From assembly GCA_003645845.1 (NCBI GenBank), contig QNCV01000044.1, positions 1 to 13,034 of the forward strand: 13,034 nucleotides of DNA. Reading direction: 5' to 3'. Positions 1-7,742 of this stretch are shown one piece after another. The DNA comes from Fidelibacterota bacterium. GTDB taxonomy: Bacteria; Fidelibacterota; UBA2242. Made by a program: the position numbers and the translations under genes. Below the pieces are notes generated by a model. The model was not told where the DNA came from and did no database searches. It worked only from the letters and a program-made list of their open reading frames with translations. Position 1 is the first letter of the stretch. Each line of letters opens with the position of its first letter.

Positions 1-2
1 AT

Positions 3-92
3 GGCGGCATTCTGAAGCGTCGCTGGCGGGAAGGCAAGTACGGGAAATACACCGGCAGGGAAATCCTGGTTGTGGGCGACCCGACTATTTGA
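3..92 (+). CDS. SprA-like T9SS translocon protein, upstream piece ending at an in-frame TGA (partial)
   Basis: This frame is open from the left edge (codons start at position 3) and stops at TGA 90-92. The last residues visible are REILVVGDPTI. They run straight into KVKRIDMGVINQ in the same frame after the stop, which resembles the SprA-family segment where a G-x-P-(S/T)-L/I-S-x-V/I-x-x-I-x-x-G-V pattern precedes the GEVWVDELRL motif. I therefore read this as the same gene as the following entry, interrupted by a nonsense codon. The N-terminal two thirds or so of the protein would lie upstream of the window. A single C/G difference (TCA to TGA, Ser to stop) would explain it. Whether it is a true mutation, recoding or an assembly error cannot be settled here. 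Confidence 0.6.
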   Translation, partial: GGILKRRWREGKYGKYTGREILVVGDPTI

Positions 93-110
93 AAAGTCAA
101 GCGGATCGAT

Positions 111-2363
111 ATGGGAGTCATCAACCAGAAATACTCCATCGATGATTATAGTCAATCGAATCCCTTGTCCCGTTACGATAATACCGTATTTGGTGAAGTC
201 TGGGTGGATGAACTGCGCTTGTCCGATGTCCGTCGTGACGCCGGTGTTGCATACCGTGGTTCCATGGCGCTGAATATCGCCGATCTGGCTAAGATAAACA
301 TCGGCGTTAACAAGAAAGATGCCGATTTTCACACCGTTGAGCAGCGTCCCAGTTTGAATACAACCGGCCTGAACAACACTCGCAGCCTGAATGTGCGGGG
401 CAGTGTCAATCTTGATAAACTTACCCCCGCCAAGTGGGGTCTGAGTCTCCCCGTATCGGGCTCCTATAATAATCGCTATAGCGCTCCGAAATTTCTTCCA
501 AATTCCGATATCCTTGCCGGAGACAACCCGCCGGACAGTGTTCTGAATCTATCCGAATCCTACGGTGTAAATGTATCCTTCAGCAAGCGCGCTTCCGACT
601 ATTGGCTGACAAAATATACCATCGATCAAATCCGGTTGTCGGCCAATGCTCAGTGGTCAAACGGTTCATCCGTAACCGTGCGAAAAAAGGAATCCGAAAC
701 CTATAAAGGTAGTATTTCCTATAAAATCCCCTTTGGAAGAGATAACTATATTCAGCCCTTTAAATGGATTCGGAAGGTTCCCTATCTGGGTGATCGGCTT
801 GGCGAAGCCCGCTGGTATTATACGCCCACATCCCTGGATTTTTCCATGGACGCCACGGAGACAAAATCCTACAATGAACCCAGAGTCGGTCAAAATATTA
901 CAAGGCCTTATGACTTCGGCCTGAATCGCTCGATATCCGGCTCTTATAAAATGTTCGACAACCTGAATTTAAATTATTCCCGCAAAATGAGAAACAGTCT
1001 GATCGATTTCCGGGATGATAAACTGAAAGCCATTAAGGAACTCAATCCCGGTATACCACTCAATGTTGCGGAGACTTACTCGGCATCATTTTCACCCAAA
1101 TTAACTAATTGGCTGACTCCCAGTCTCAGTTACAGCGCCAACTATAACTGGCAGGATAATCCCGCCAATAGCTCAAAAAGTATTGATCAACTTAGTAATC
1201 AGAACCGGATTTCAAGCTCTTTCAGCCTGGACCCGGCCGAGATTATGAAATCTTTTTACAAGCCCAAAGGAGCAACAGCAAAAAGATCCACTCGCAGCGC
1301 CGGCACGTCATCACGCAGTCGCAGCCGTTCCACCCGGGTTACTCAGCCGATAAAGACACCTGAGAAGGAGGAAAAAACCGACAATAAGGAAATCCCGCTG
1401 CTCGAATTTTTATATCAAACTCTTGATCGTGTTCAGCCGATTCAGGTCAGCTACTCAATCAGCCGGAGTAATAACAATCGAGGCAGAGTAGGGGAGCCCG
1501 GCCTACTGTACCGGACGGGGCTTGTATCTGATCCTGAACTGGATACGATATCGGCCGAAGCCGGAGCTTACCCAGATAATATCACCATCAATTCTGACGC
1601 CAGCCTGCGCAGCGGTATCAAGATTAGTAAAAATATCAATACCTCGCTCTCCTATAATCAGAATATGTCCCGGTCACAAGCCAATGGCATGGAGAACCGT
1701 AACATAGCAAGAGATTATTTAACATTCGATAATTCCGGTAAAAAAGGAATTCCCTTCCCGGGCTGGACACTGAATGTCTCTCAATTGGAAAAGATTGCCT
1801 TCCTTTCAAAAGTGTTTACTAAATTGTCACTGGACCACGGTTTTTCCGGTAAGGAATCAATCGTTTACCAAAAGGGAGAGCTGCAAAGTTCCACATACAA
1901 ATTATATTTTCAGCCATTGCTGGGCCTGTCCATGCAATTCAAGAACAACATCAGCTCAACGGTTCGAATGACCATGGGGAAAACCATTTCAAACCGGGCC
2001 AACGGCGGCGCCAGCATTGTCAGAGACCAGAATATCAATGCCTCAATGAACTATCAAAAAAAGGGCGGCCTCACAATACCATTGCCATTTCTGAAAAACA
2101 AGCGGCTTGAAAATAACATCAACTTTACCATGTCTTTCGATTACAGTTCTTCCGAAACACGTGAGAGAAACGATCAAACGAGTAAATTTGTCCGCAAGAA
2201 CTGGAACAAGACATGGAAAATCGAACCACGCATCAGCTATTCGTTTACACAGAAGGTCACCGGCGGAATCTTCTATTCCTATAGTGAAAGTACCACCGCC
2301 ATGACAGGTAAACGGATAACCCGGAATGGCGGGTTTGACGTAAATATTGCAATCAGGGGTTAA
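111..2363 (+). CDS. sprA: SprA-like (Sov) T9SS outer-membrane translocon protein, C-terminal part
   Basis: SprA/Sov forms the very large outer-membrane beta-barrel through which T9SS cargo leaves the cell. The 750 residues here correspond to the C-terminal part of a family whose members usually exceed 2,000 residues. Recognisable features are the GEVWVDELRL motif near residue 30 and long alternating strands rich in Tyr, Ser and Asn with the family pattern DFGLNRSISGSYKMFDNLNL around residue 270. The protein closes with barrel-like strands ending GGFDVNIAIRG. An Arg/Ser-rich, low-complexity insert lies at about residues 387-425. Start 111 is only the first ATG after the in-frame TGA at 90-92. 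No good ribosome-binding site precedes it and homology extends upstream of it, so it is probably not a natural start. It is followed 1 base later by the cyclotransferase gene, suggesting one operon. Family assignment comes from motif recognition, not a search. Confidence 0.82.
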   Translation: MGVINQKYSIDDYSQSNPLSRYDNTVFGEVWVDELRLSDVRRDAGVAYRGSMALNIADLAKINIGVNKKDADFHTVEQRPSLNTTGLNNTRSLNVRGSVNLDKLTPAKWGLSLPVSGSYNNRYSAPKFLPNSDILAGDNPPDSVLNLSESYGVNVSFSKRASDYWLTKYTIDQIRLSANAQWSNGSSVTVRKKESETYKGSISYKIPFGRDNYIQPFKWIRKVPYLGDRLGEARWYYTPTSLDFSMDATETKSYNEPRVGQNITRPYDFGLNRSISGSYKMFDNLNLNYSRKMRNSLIDFRDDKLKAIKELNPGIPLNVAETYSASFSPKLTNWLTPSLSYSANYNWQDNPANSSKSIDQLSNQNRISSSFSLDPAEIMKSFYKPKGATAKRSTRSAGTSSRSRSRSTRVTQPIKTPEKEEKTDNKEIPLLEFLYQTLDRVQPIQVSYSISRSNNNRGRVGEPGLLYRTGLVSDPELDTISAEAGAYPDNITINSDASLRSGIKISKNINTSLSYNQNMSRSQANGMENRNIARDYLTFDNSGKKGIPFPGWTLNVSQLEKIAFLSKVFTKLSLDHGFSGKESIVYQKGELQSSTYKLYFQPLLGLSMQFKNNISSTVRMTMGKTISNRANGGASIVRDQNINASMNYQKKGGLTIPLPFLKNKRLENNINFTMSFDYSSSETRERNDQTSKFVRKNWNKTWKIEPRISYSFTQKVTGGIFYSYSESTTAMTGKRITRNGGFDVNIAIRG

Positions 2364-2364
2364 T

Positions 2365-3285
2365 ATGAAGAAGCTCTTACTCACAATGTTTATCATTACA
2401 TTCTTCGCATGCAGCCGGCAGACAACGGTTTTCGATGGCGAAAAGGCATTTACTTATCTTCAAAGACAATGCGACATCGGTTATCGTAACCCCGGATCAA
2501 CGGGTCATCAACAGGCCCTGGATTATTATCGGTCTTTCTTTACCGGGTTGGCCGACACCCTGATTCTTCAGACCTTCAATCGGGAAATTCCCGAGGATAG
2601 CATTACCTTTACATTCACAAATATCATAGCCGGTTTTAACCTAAAAGGAAAAAACCCGTTGCTAATCGGTGCACATTGGGATACCCGGCCCCGGGCTGAC
2701 CATGATCCCGATCCGAACAAACGGCATCAGCCGATTCTCGGCGCCAATGACGGCGCCAGCGGTATAGCGGTGCTGATGCATCTGGCCGAGCTCTTCAGGC
2801 AAAAAAAACCCGGGCGGGCGGTTTACCTGGCGCTTTTCGACGGTGAAGACTACGGTTATTCCGGTTCGCTTGACTACTACTGCATGGGATCGGAATACTT
2901 TGCAAAAAATCTGCCCATTCCCAAGCCCTCCGAGGCTATCATCATTGATATGATCGGCGACAGGGAATTGACGATCCCCATCGAACGCAATTCCTATCAA
3001 AGCCATCCAGAACTGGTCAAAACTCTCTGGAACATTGCCAAAGAAAAGGGATATACCGAATTTCAGCACAAATTAGGCGGATATATTTACGATGATCATA
3101 TAATGCTGATTGATCACGCTCAGATACCCTCTGTTGATATTATCGATTTTGAATATCCCAACAGATATCAGAATTATTGGCATACGACAATGGATACACC
3201 CGATAAATGTAGTGCAAAAAGCCTGGAAATCGTCGGTCAGGTTCTCTATGACTATATCTTCATGAAACCGGAGACCAATAAATGA
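2365..3285 (+). CDS. M28-family glutaminyl-peptide cyclotransferase-like lipoprotein
   Basis: The family converts N-terminal glutamine to pyroglutamate with a single zinc ion. Residues matching the animal-type enzyme are all present: AHWD (residues 103-106), zinc ligand Asp129 in GANDGASG, catalytic Glu161 and zinc ligand Asp162 in FDGEDYG, Asp195 in IIDMIG, Asp244 in DDH, and zinc ligand His273 in WHTTMDT. The start at 2365 (MKKLLL) gives a hydrophobic signal with a lipobox-like FFAC and lipidation at Cys16. AGGGG at 2355-2359 is its ribosome-binding site. An ATG 18 bases upstream, inside sprA, is less likely. It sits 1 base after sprA and overlaps prmA by ATGA. A plain M28 aminopeptidase is the alternative, but the WHT-MDT and DDH motifs favour a cyclotransferase. 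A periplasmic location, acting on freshly exported proteins, is inferred from the signal. Confidence 0.85.
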   Translation: MKKLLLTMFIITFFACSRQTTVFDGEKAFTYLQRQCDIGYRNPGSTGHQQALDYYRSFFTGLADTLILQTFNREIPEDSITFTFTNIIAGFNLKGKNPLLIGAHWDTRPRADHDPDPNKRHQPILGANDGASGIAVLMHLAELFRQKKPGRAVYLALFDGEDYGYSGSLDYYCMGSEYFAKNLPIPKPSEAIIIDMIGDRELTIPIERNSYQSHPELVKTLWNIAKEKGYTEFQHKLGGYIYDDHIMLIDHAQIPSVDIIDFEYPNRYQNYWHTTMDTPDKCSAKSLEIVGQVLYDYIFMKPETNK

Positions 3286-4121
3286 CAAGTAAGTCGACAA
3301 AATGGTTATGTTACACTTTTCCGAAAGGGGATTATGACTCCGACATTCTGGTTGCCTTGCTCTCGGATATTCCCTGCCTCGGAATCGATGAGCAAAATGA
3401 TGCGGTTCTGGCTTACTTTAATGCATCGGATGAAACAACCATCGATTCAAAAACTCAGGAGATCATTGATTATTTCCCCGGACAGGATCTTCATTGGACG
3501 AAGACCTGGATTGAAAACCGGGAGTGGCATCTTAAATGGCAATCCTGGTTCAAACCGATGCGGATCAGCCCGACTATTGCCGTTTATCCCTATTGGGAAA
3601 ATTATACCGGTCCAGAGCCGGTCAAGATTGCCATCATGCCCGGAATGGCCTTCGGCACGGGGACACATCCAACAACCCAGATGGCATTGCGACTGCTGGA
3701 GAGATTTATTCAGCCGAAAATGAAAATCCTCGACGCCGGCTGCGGTAGCGGAATTTTAACCGTTGCCGCTTTGAAAATCGGCGCCGGGCATGTTGACGCC
3801 TGGGATATCGACCCCAACATTGAAGATAATTTTAATAATCACATGAAACAAAACAATATCACTGACCGTTTTACCCTCAGTATCGGAGACGTTACCCGCT
3901 TAAATCAATACAAATATGATCTTGTCCTCAGTAATATTGAACGCAAACCAAACCTGGCGCTGCTTGATAATATGGCCAAATACGGAAAAATCCCATTATC
4001 TATCTTCACCGGGATACTGAAAGATGAATATGCCATATTTAAAAGGAAAGTACTAAATTACGGTCTGATTTTTAAAGCTGAGATGTTTCTGGATGAATGG
4101 GCGGCAATGGTCGCTGAATAA
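3282..4121 (+). CDS. prmA: Ribosomal protein L11 methyltransferase PrmA
   Basis: PrmA transfers methyl groups from S-adenosylmethionine to ribosomal protein L11 in the cytoplasm. The 279-residue length fits the family (E. coli 293). The N-terminal ferredoxin-like domain (about residues 1-110) is followed by the diagnostic PGMAFGTGTHPTT loop near residue 120. The SAM-binding motif ILDAGCGSGIL is near residue 149, an acidic WDIDP follows strand beta-2, and DLVLSNIERK lies near residue 213. In most PrmA proteins the last motif reads closer to ANILA, so SNIERK is a modest deviation. ATG overlaps the preceding stop as ATGA, and GGAG at 3270-3273 lies 8 bases upstream, indicating translational coupling. 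A housekeeping ribosome-modification gene inside a secretion and surface operon is unexpected; I see no direct functional link. Confidence 0.88.
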   Translation: MTSKSTKWLCYTFPKGDYDSDILVALLSDIPCLGIDEQNDAVLAYFNASDETTIDSKTQEIIDYFPGQDLHWTKTWIENREWHLKWQSWFKPMRISPTIAVYPYWENYTGPEPVKIAIMPGMAFGTGTHPTTQMALRLLERFIQPKMKILDAGCGSGILTVAALKIGAGHVDAWDIDPNIEDNFNNHMKQNNITDRFTLSIGDVTRLNQYKYDLVLSNIERKPNLALLDNMAKYGKIPLSIFTGILKDEYAIFKRKVLNYGLIFKAEMFLDEWAAMVAE

Positions 4122-4122
4122 T

Positions 4123-5211
4123 ATGAAGAAATTTATTTTTATAACGGCAATAATCTTTTTTACCCTGGTTTCCTGTGTAAATATCACTCAGGAAGAGCTG
4201 GCAACCGATCCCTCTGTCGATCTGGTCACGTTAAACTACTCCCAGATTAACAAATCCCTGTTTATTGCCGCCGACATCTTTGATCCTCAGGGTTATGAGA
4301 CCATCGACTCGGTTGTTTTTCACCTCTACCGGCGGGATTCTCTGAAATCTGCCGATGAAGAATTATTCCTGAAAGGTCACCTGGTCGATACCGGGCCACC
4401 ATTGGACATCATCGATCATGACGGTACGTTTTCTTATCTGCTCGATTCTGCGGCACTTGGGGACAATGAGGGGTATTACCGGGTCAGCATTCAGGCCTTT
4501 GATGAAGACGGCAACAGCAGCGATATTGCCGAAGAAGAAGAACTCGTTGCGCCGAACAGTCCACCGGAGCTGTTTCTCCTGGACTCCCCCAATACTTATG
4601 AAAAAGGAGACACTGTTATTTTCAGGGTTCGTGCCACCGATCCACAAGGAGCAGATGATATTAGTTCGGTCTTTTACAGTGTTCTCCAACCAAACGGTAC
4701 CTATAAAGGAGTTTGGGAAATGGTTGACAATGGATTACCCTTTGATTTAAGTCTTTGGACTCTAAATTATTTTGGAGACGAAATTGCCAACGACGGCATT
4801 TATACAAGTACTGTGATCATCAATAAAGACAATGAACAGCAGGGCGATTTCATCTTTTACTTTACAGCCCAGGATATTCATGGTGCAAAAAGTGATACCC
4901 TTGAAAAAACAATTACGATCCCCGGCGTTCATTTACTGTCGCCAAACTGGGCCGATACACTGAATGTTAGCCAGACCTACTCGATTACCTGGGAAAGCGC
5001 TTATGTCAATAAAGTCACCATTCAGTATACCACCAATGCCAACTCATCTTCTCCTCAATACCAGACAATTGGAACCGAATTCGCCGCCAAAGGTAACTAC
5101 AGTTGGACGGTTCCTCATGAATTTTCATCCAATTGCCGGGTGAAAATATTCGACAGCGACAAACCAAGCCGCTACGATATCAGCGACAACAGCTTTACCA
5201 TTAAACCATGA
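4123..5211 (+). CDS. Surface or periplasmic lipoprotein with tandem Ig-like (choice-of-anchor-like) modules
   Basis: The 362-residue product begins MKKFIF, then a hydrophobic segment ending LVSC, a good lipobox with lipidation at Cys18. Two modules look homologous. Each has a (D/S)SV-F-(H/Y) strand, a D-x-G-x-P-x-D turn, a D-G-(T/I)-(F/Y) turn and an A-x-D-x-x-G-x-x-S-D end (about residues 60-145 and 180-270). This resembles Ig-like modules seen in FCB surface proteins. The C-terminal 90 residues (SPNWADTLNVSQTYSITW to DNSFTIKP) resemble the Ser-Thr-rich/Kre9-KNH Ig-like domain, with the SWTVP and D-x-S-D-N-S-F-x-I signatures. It starts 1 base after prmA without a clear ribosome-binding site and overlaps the next gene by ATGA, so translation is probably coupled. 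A binding or scaffold role beside the propeller protein is inference; I recognise no catalytic residues. Confidence 0.75.
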   Translation: MKKFIFITAIIFFTLVSCVNITQEELATDPSVDLVTLNYSQINKSLFIAADIFDPQGYETIDSVVFHLYRRDSLKSADEELFLKGHLVDTGPPLDIIDHDGTFSYLLDSAALGDNEGYYRVSIQAFDEDGNSSDIAEEEELVAPNSPPELFLLDSPNTYEKGDTVIFRVRATDPQGADDISSVFYSVLQPNGTYKGVWEMVDNGLPFDLSLWTLNYFGDEIANDGIYTSTVIINKDNEQQGDFIFYFTAQDIHGAKSDTLEKTITIPGVHLLSPNWADTLNVSQTYSITWESAYVNKVTIQYTTNANSSSPQYQTIGTEFAAKGNYSWTVPHEFSSNCRVKIFDSDKPSRYDISDNSFTIKP

Positions 5212-6791
5212 TAAAACAAACAATCTTTATAACAATCCTGTTTTCCGTCTGTCTTTTCGGACAGGCATTCCGCCTGTCTAAACCGTCATTAAATGATTCA
5301 ACGGTGGTCTATGAAGGACTCGGCAGCAACGGAATCACCAAGATTGCTTTTCAGGGCGACTCGTTGATCTGGTTTGCTACGGGTGGGGGGCTCAGTAAAA
5401 CAACGGATTTTGGCGAAACCTTTTCAACCTATTATTCCGGATTGAACAATCTGCCCCGCGGTGGTATATCGGCTATCGCTGTTCAGGATTCGATTATCTG
5501 GGTCGCCGGCGTATTTGATTCCACAACCACCTCGGGCGATATGCAAACCGGCGGCGGTCTGGCCTATTCAAAAAATTACGGCGGGAGCTGGACATATATT
5601 CCTCAGCCAATTGATTCATCCAACGATAAAACCGATATCTGGAACGGTGACACCGTGGCGTTTCTTCCCATTACCACCCCGGTGAACAATACCACCTGGG
5701 ATATTTCGATTACTCCCATTGCCGAAGATTCCGTGTGGGTTTATATCACCAGTTGGGCCGGCGGTTTACGGCGCAGCAACAATTTCGGCAAGAGTTGGCA
5801 GCGAGTGCCGCTTCCCAGCGATGAACTCGATATGTTACTCTGCAGTGACGATATCGATTTTGAAATCAATCCCAGAGATCCTGGCCAGCAGGGGAATCAT
5901 AACCACAAAGGTTTCAGTGTCATCAGCTACGGCGACACGGTCTGGGTCGGCACGGCGGACGGTGTCAATCTCGGTATAATCGAATCTGATGACTGTATCC
6001 GCTGGCAAAAATTCAATGCCGATAATTCCAACCTGTCCGGAAATTTCATTGTGGCCCTGGGCCGTCAATATTACAACGGTGAGGAGACGATTTGGGTTGG
6101 CGCTCTCACCGCCGAGGGCAGCAATGAAATCCGGGGAGTTAACAAAACCAGCAACGGTGGCTTAACCTGGAGCCGAACTCTCGTCGGGGAGCGGGTTTAC
6201 AATTTCGCCTTTGACGGTCCCGTGGTTTACGTCTGTACGGAACGCGGTCTTTTTAAATCCGTGGACGGTGAAAATTGGGCGCTTTTCGATCAGCCCGTGG
6301 ATACGGATAAAAACGAATATCTTTTTTCCGAAGATGTCTATTCCGCCGGGGTTGACAAGCGCGAAGGGCCGACTTATTTATGGATGGGAACCTCAGACGG
6401 AATCGGTAAAACAGCCAACGATGGCATCAACTGGAAATTGTACCGTCAATATCTGTCAACCCGTCAGCCCGGACAGCCGGACATTTATGCCTATCCCAAT
6501 CCCTTTGCACCGAATTTTCACAATGTCAGTAACGGGGACGGGCATGTTCGTATTCAATACTATCTGGAAAATGCCGCCACCGTTCGGCTCGAGATTTTTG
6601 ATTTTGGAATGAACCGGGTATTTGAAGGCGAACAACATTACATCGATAATACAGGCGATAACAGCGAAATCTGGAACGGTCGCAATCATGCCGGTGACAT
6701 TGTCGCCAACGGCACTTACTTTTGCAAACTGACGGTCAAACAAAATGATAGGGAGAAAGCATACTGGACAAAACTTATCGTCGTCAAATAA
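5208..6791 (+). CDS. Secreted beta-propeller (BNR/Asp-box) protein with FlgD-like/T9SS C-terminal domain
   Basis: A signal peptide (residues 1 to about 18-20, MIKQTIFITILF then SVCLFG) precedes a propeller-type region. About six Asp-box-like repeats of the S/T-x-D/N-x-G-x-x-W/F type are visible: KTTDFGETF, SKNYGGSW, SNNFGKSW, TSNGGLTW, SVDGENW and TANDGINW. Each is paired with strands such as IWFATGGG, VWVGTADG and LWMGTSDG, as in sialidase/YCF48-like propellers. Sialidase catalytic residues are not evident. Residues 424-527 form a FlgD-like Ig/T9SS type A-like sorting domain: YPNPFAP, a VRLEIFDFGMNRV strand, WNGRNHAGDIVANGTYFCKL, and a basic tail ending TKLIVVK. This suggests T9SS export and surface attachment, consistent with sprA and PorV-like genes in the same operon. 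The start overlaps the upstream stop (ATGA). Its ligand is unknown. Confidence 0.85.
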   Translation: MIKQTIFITILFSVCLFGQAFRLSKPSLNDSTVVYEGLGSNGITKIAFQGDSLIWFATGGGLSKTTDFGETFSTYYSGLNNLPRGGISAIAVQDSIIWVAGVFDSTTTSGDMQTGGGLAYSKNYGGSWTYIPQPIDSSNDKTDIWNGDTVAFLPITTPVNNTTWDISITPIAEDSVWVYITSWAGGLRRSNNFGKSWQRVPLPSDELDMLLCSDDIDFEINPRDPGQQGNHNHKGFSVISYGDTVWVGTADGVNLGIIESDDCIRWQKFNADNSNLSGNFIVALGRQYYNGEETIWVGALTAEGSNEIRGVNKTSNGGLTWSRTLVGERVYNFAFDGPVVYVCTERGLFKSVDGENWALFDQPVDTDKNEYLFSEDVYSAGVDKREGPTYLWMGTSDGIGKTANDGINWKLYRQYLSTRQPGQPDIYAYPNPFAPNFHNVSNGDGHVRIQYYLENAATVRLEIFDFGMNRVFEGEQHYIDNTGDNSEIWNGRNHAGDIVANGTYFCKLTVKQNDREKAYWTKLIVVK

Positions 6792-6832
6792 TTGGTAGGC
6801 GGTCGGAGGTTATATTCAACCTCATTGTAATC

Positions 6833-7726
6833 TTGGCGCTCGGGATTTCCCTTTCGGCGGAGACCGGAGATAATGCGGGATATGCGGGAGCATTTCTGCG
6901 TATGGGGCTTGGCGCGCGCTCACTGGCCATGGGAAATGCCGGTGTTGCCGACAGCGAAAACGGTTTTGCTGCTTATTACAACCCGGCCGGATTATCTTAT
7001 CTTAACGACAGACATCTTTCTACCACCTATTACTTTCTCAGTCTCGACCGGCAGCTGCACTATGTAGGCCTGGCGTTTCCGCTCAAACCCCATGCCGGAC
7101 TTTCGGTAGGCTGGCTGCACGCCGGCGTCACTGACATCCAGGGACGCACATACACCGGAGTTCCCGATGAAGTCTACGATACCGGTGAAGAGGTTATATA
7201 CCTGTCTTTTTCCAACGCCTTTCACCGTCGTATTGCAGTGGGATTGAATTTTAAAATTCTTTCTCATAATATGCTGGGGCTGACCGGCAGCGGGCTCGGT
7301 TTTGATGTCGGTGTACTGATTAAGCCCTTTGATCACATCCGTCTCGGTATTCTTCTGAAAGATATCGGCGCGAGCTATACATGGAACACACAGGACCTTT
7401 TCGGAGATCAGGGCGGAAATTATACCGACACATTTCCACAAATTCTGAAAGTCGGGATCGCCTATCAATCAAGCAATTCTTTTACATTTATCGGCGATTT
7501 TGAAATCTCCGACAGGAATGATTACCGCGCTCATTTCGGCGGAGAATATCTGATCAACGATATTCTGTTCCTCAGAATGGGAATAGACAACACCAATCCG
7601 ACCTTTGGCGCCGGTCTGGCATACGGTTTCATTAAAAATGTTCGAACCCAGATAGATTACAGTGCAATGATTGGACTTGTAGGTGAGGGAGCCACTCATG
7701 TCTTCTCCTGGGAGTTCAAGTTTTAA
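6833..7726 (+). CDS. PorV/PorQ-family outer-membrane protein (start uncertain)
   Basis: PorV-type proteins are FadL-like outer-membrane barrels; in T9SS they collect cargo from the translocon and deliver it for surface attachment. The N-terminal family signature is strong: AGAFLRMGLGARSLAMGNAG, then AAYYNPAGLSYL. Barrel strands follow to the terminal aromatic residue (FSWEFKF). The start is a problem. TTG at 6833 is the only conventional codon listed here, but it would cut into a signal peptide. The frame stays open upstream and encodes GRRSEVIFNLIVILALGISL before SAE, an ideal signal if translation began near 6791 (ATT, touching the preceding stop) or at CTG 6764. A GGAGG at 6805-6809 has no ATG, GTG or TTG at proper spacing in frame. 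I give 6833 as the conservative limit; the true coding region probably begins upstream. Confidence 0.85.
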   Translation: MALGISLSAETGDNAGYAGAFLRMGLGARSLAMGNAGVADSENGFAAYYNPAGLSYLNDRHLSTTYYFLSLDRQLHYVGLAFPLKPHAGLSVGWLHAGVTDIQGRTYTGVPDEVYDTGEEVIYLSFSNAFHRRIAVGLNFKILSHNMLGLTGSGLGFDVGVLIKPFDHIRLGILLKDIGASYTWNTQDLFGDQGGNYTDTFPQILKVGIAYQSSNSFTFIGDFEISDRNDYRAHFGGEYLINDILFLRMGIDNTNPTFGAGLAYGFIKNVRTQIDYSAMIGLVGEGATHVFSWEFKF

Positions 7727-7742
7727 ACAATAGGTTAAGCCG

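Noticed and set aside
90..92. TGA recoded as selenocysteine or tryptophan
   Set aside because: The expected residue here is Ser-like rather than Cys or Trp, TGA serves as a normal stop in neighbouring genes, and no selenocysteine-insertion hairpin was apparent downstream.
2043..2396. A 117-codon minus-strand open frame across the end of sprA
   Set aside because: It is a shadow of sprA and the cyclotransferase gene, with no ribosome-binding site or recognisable sequence.
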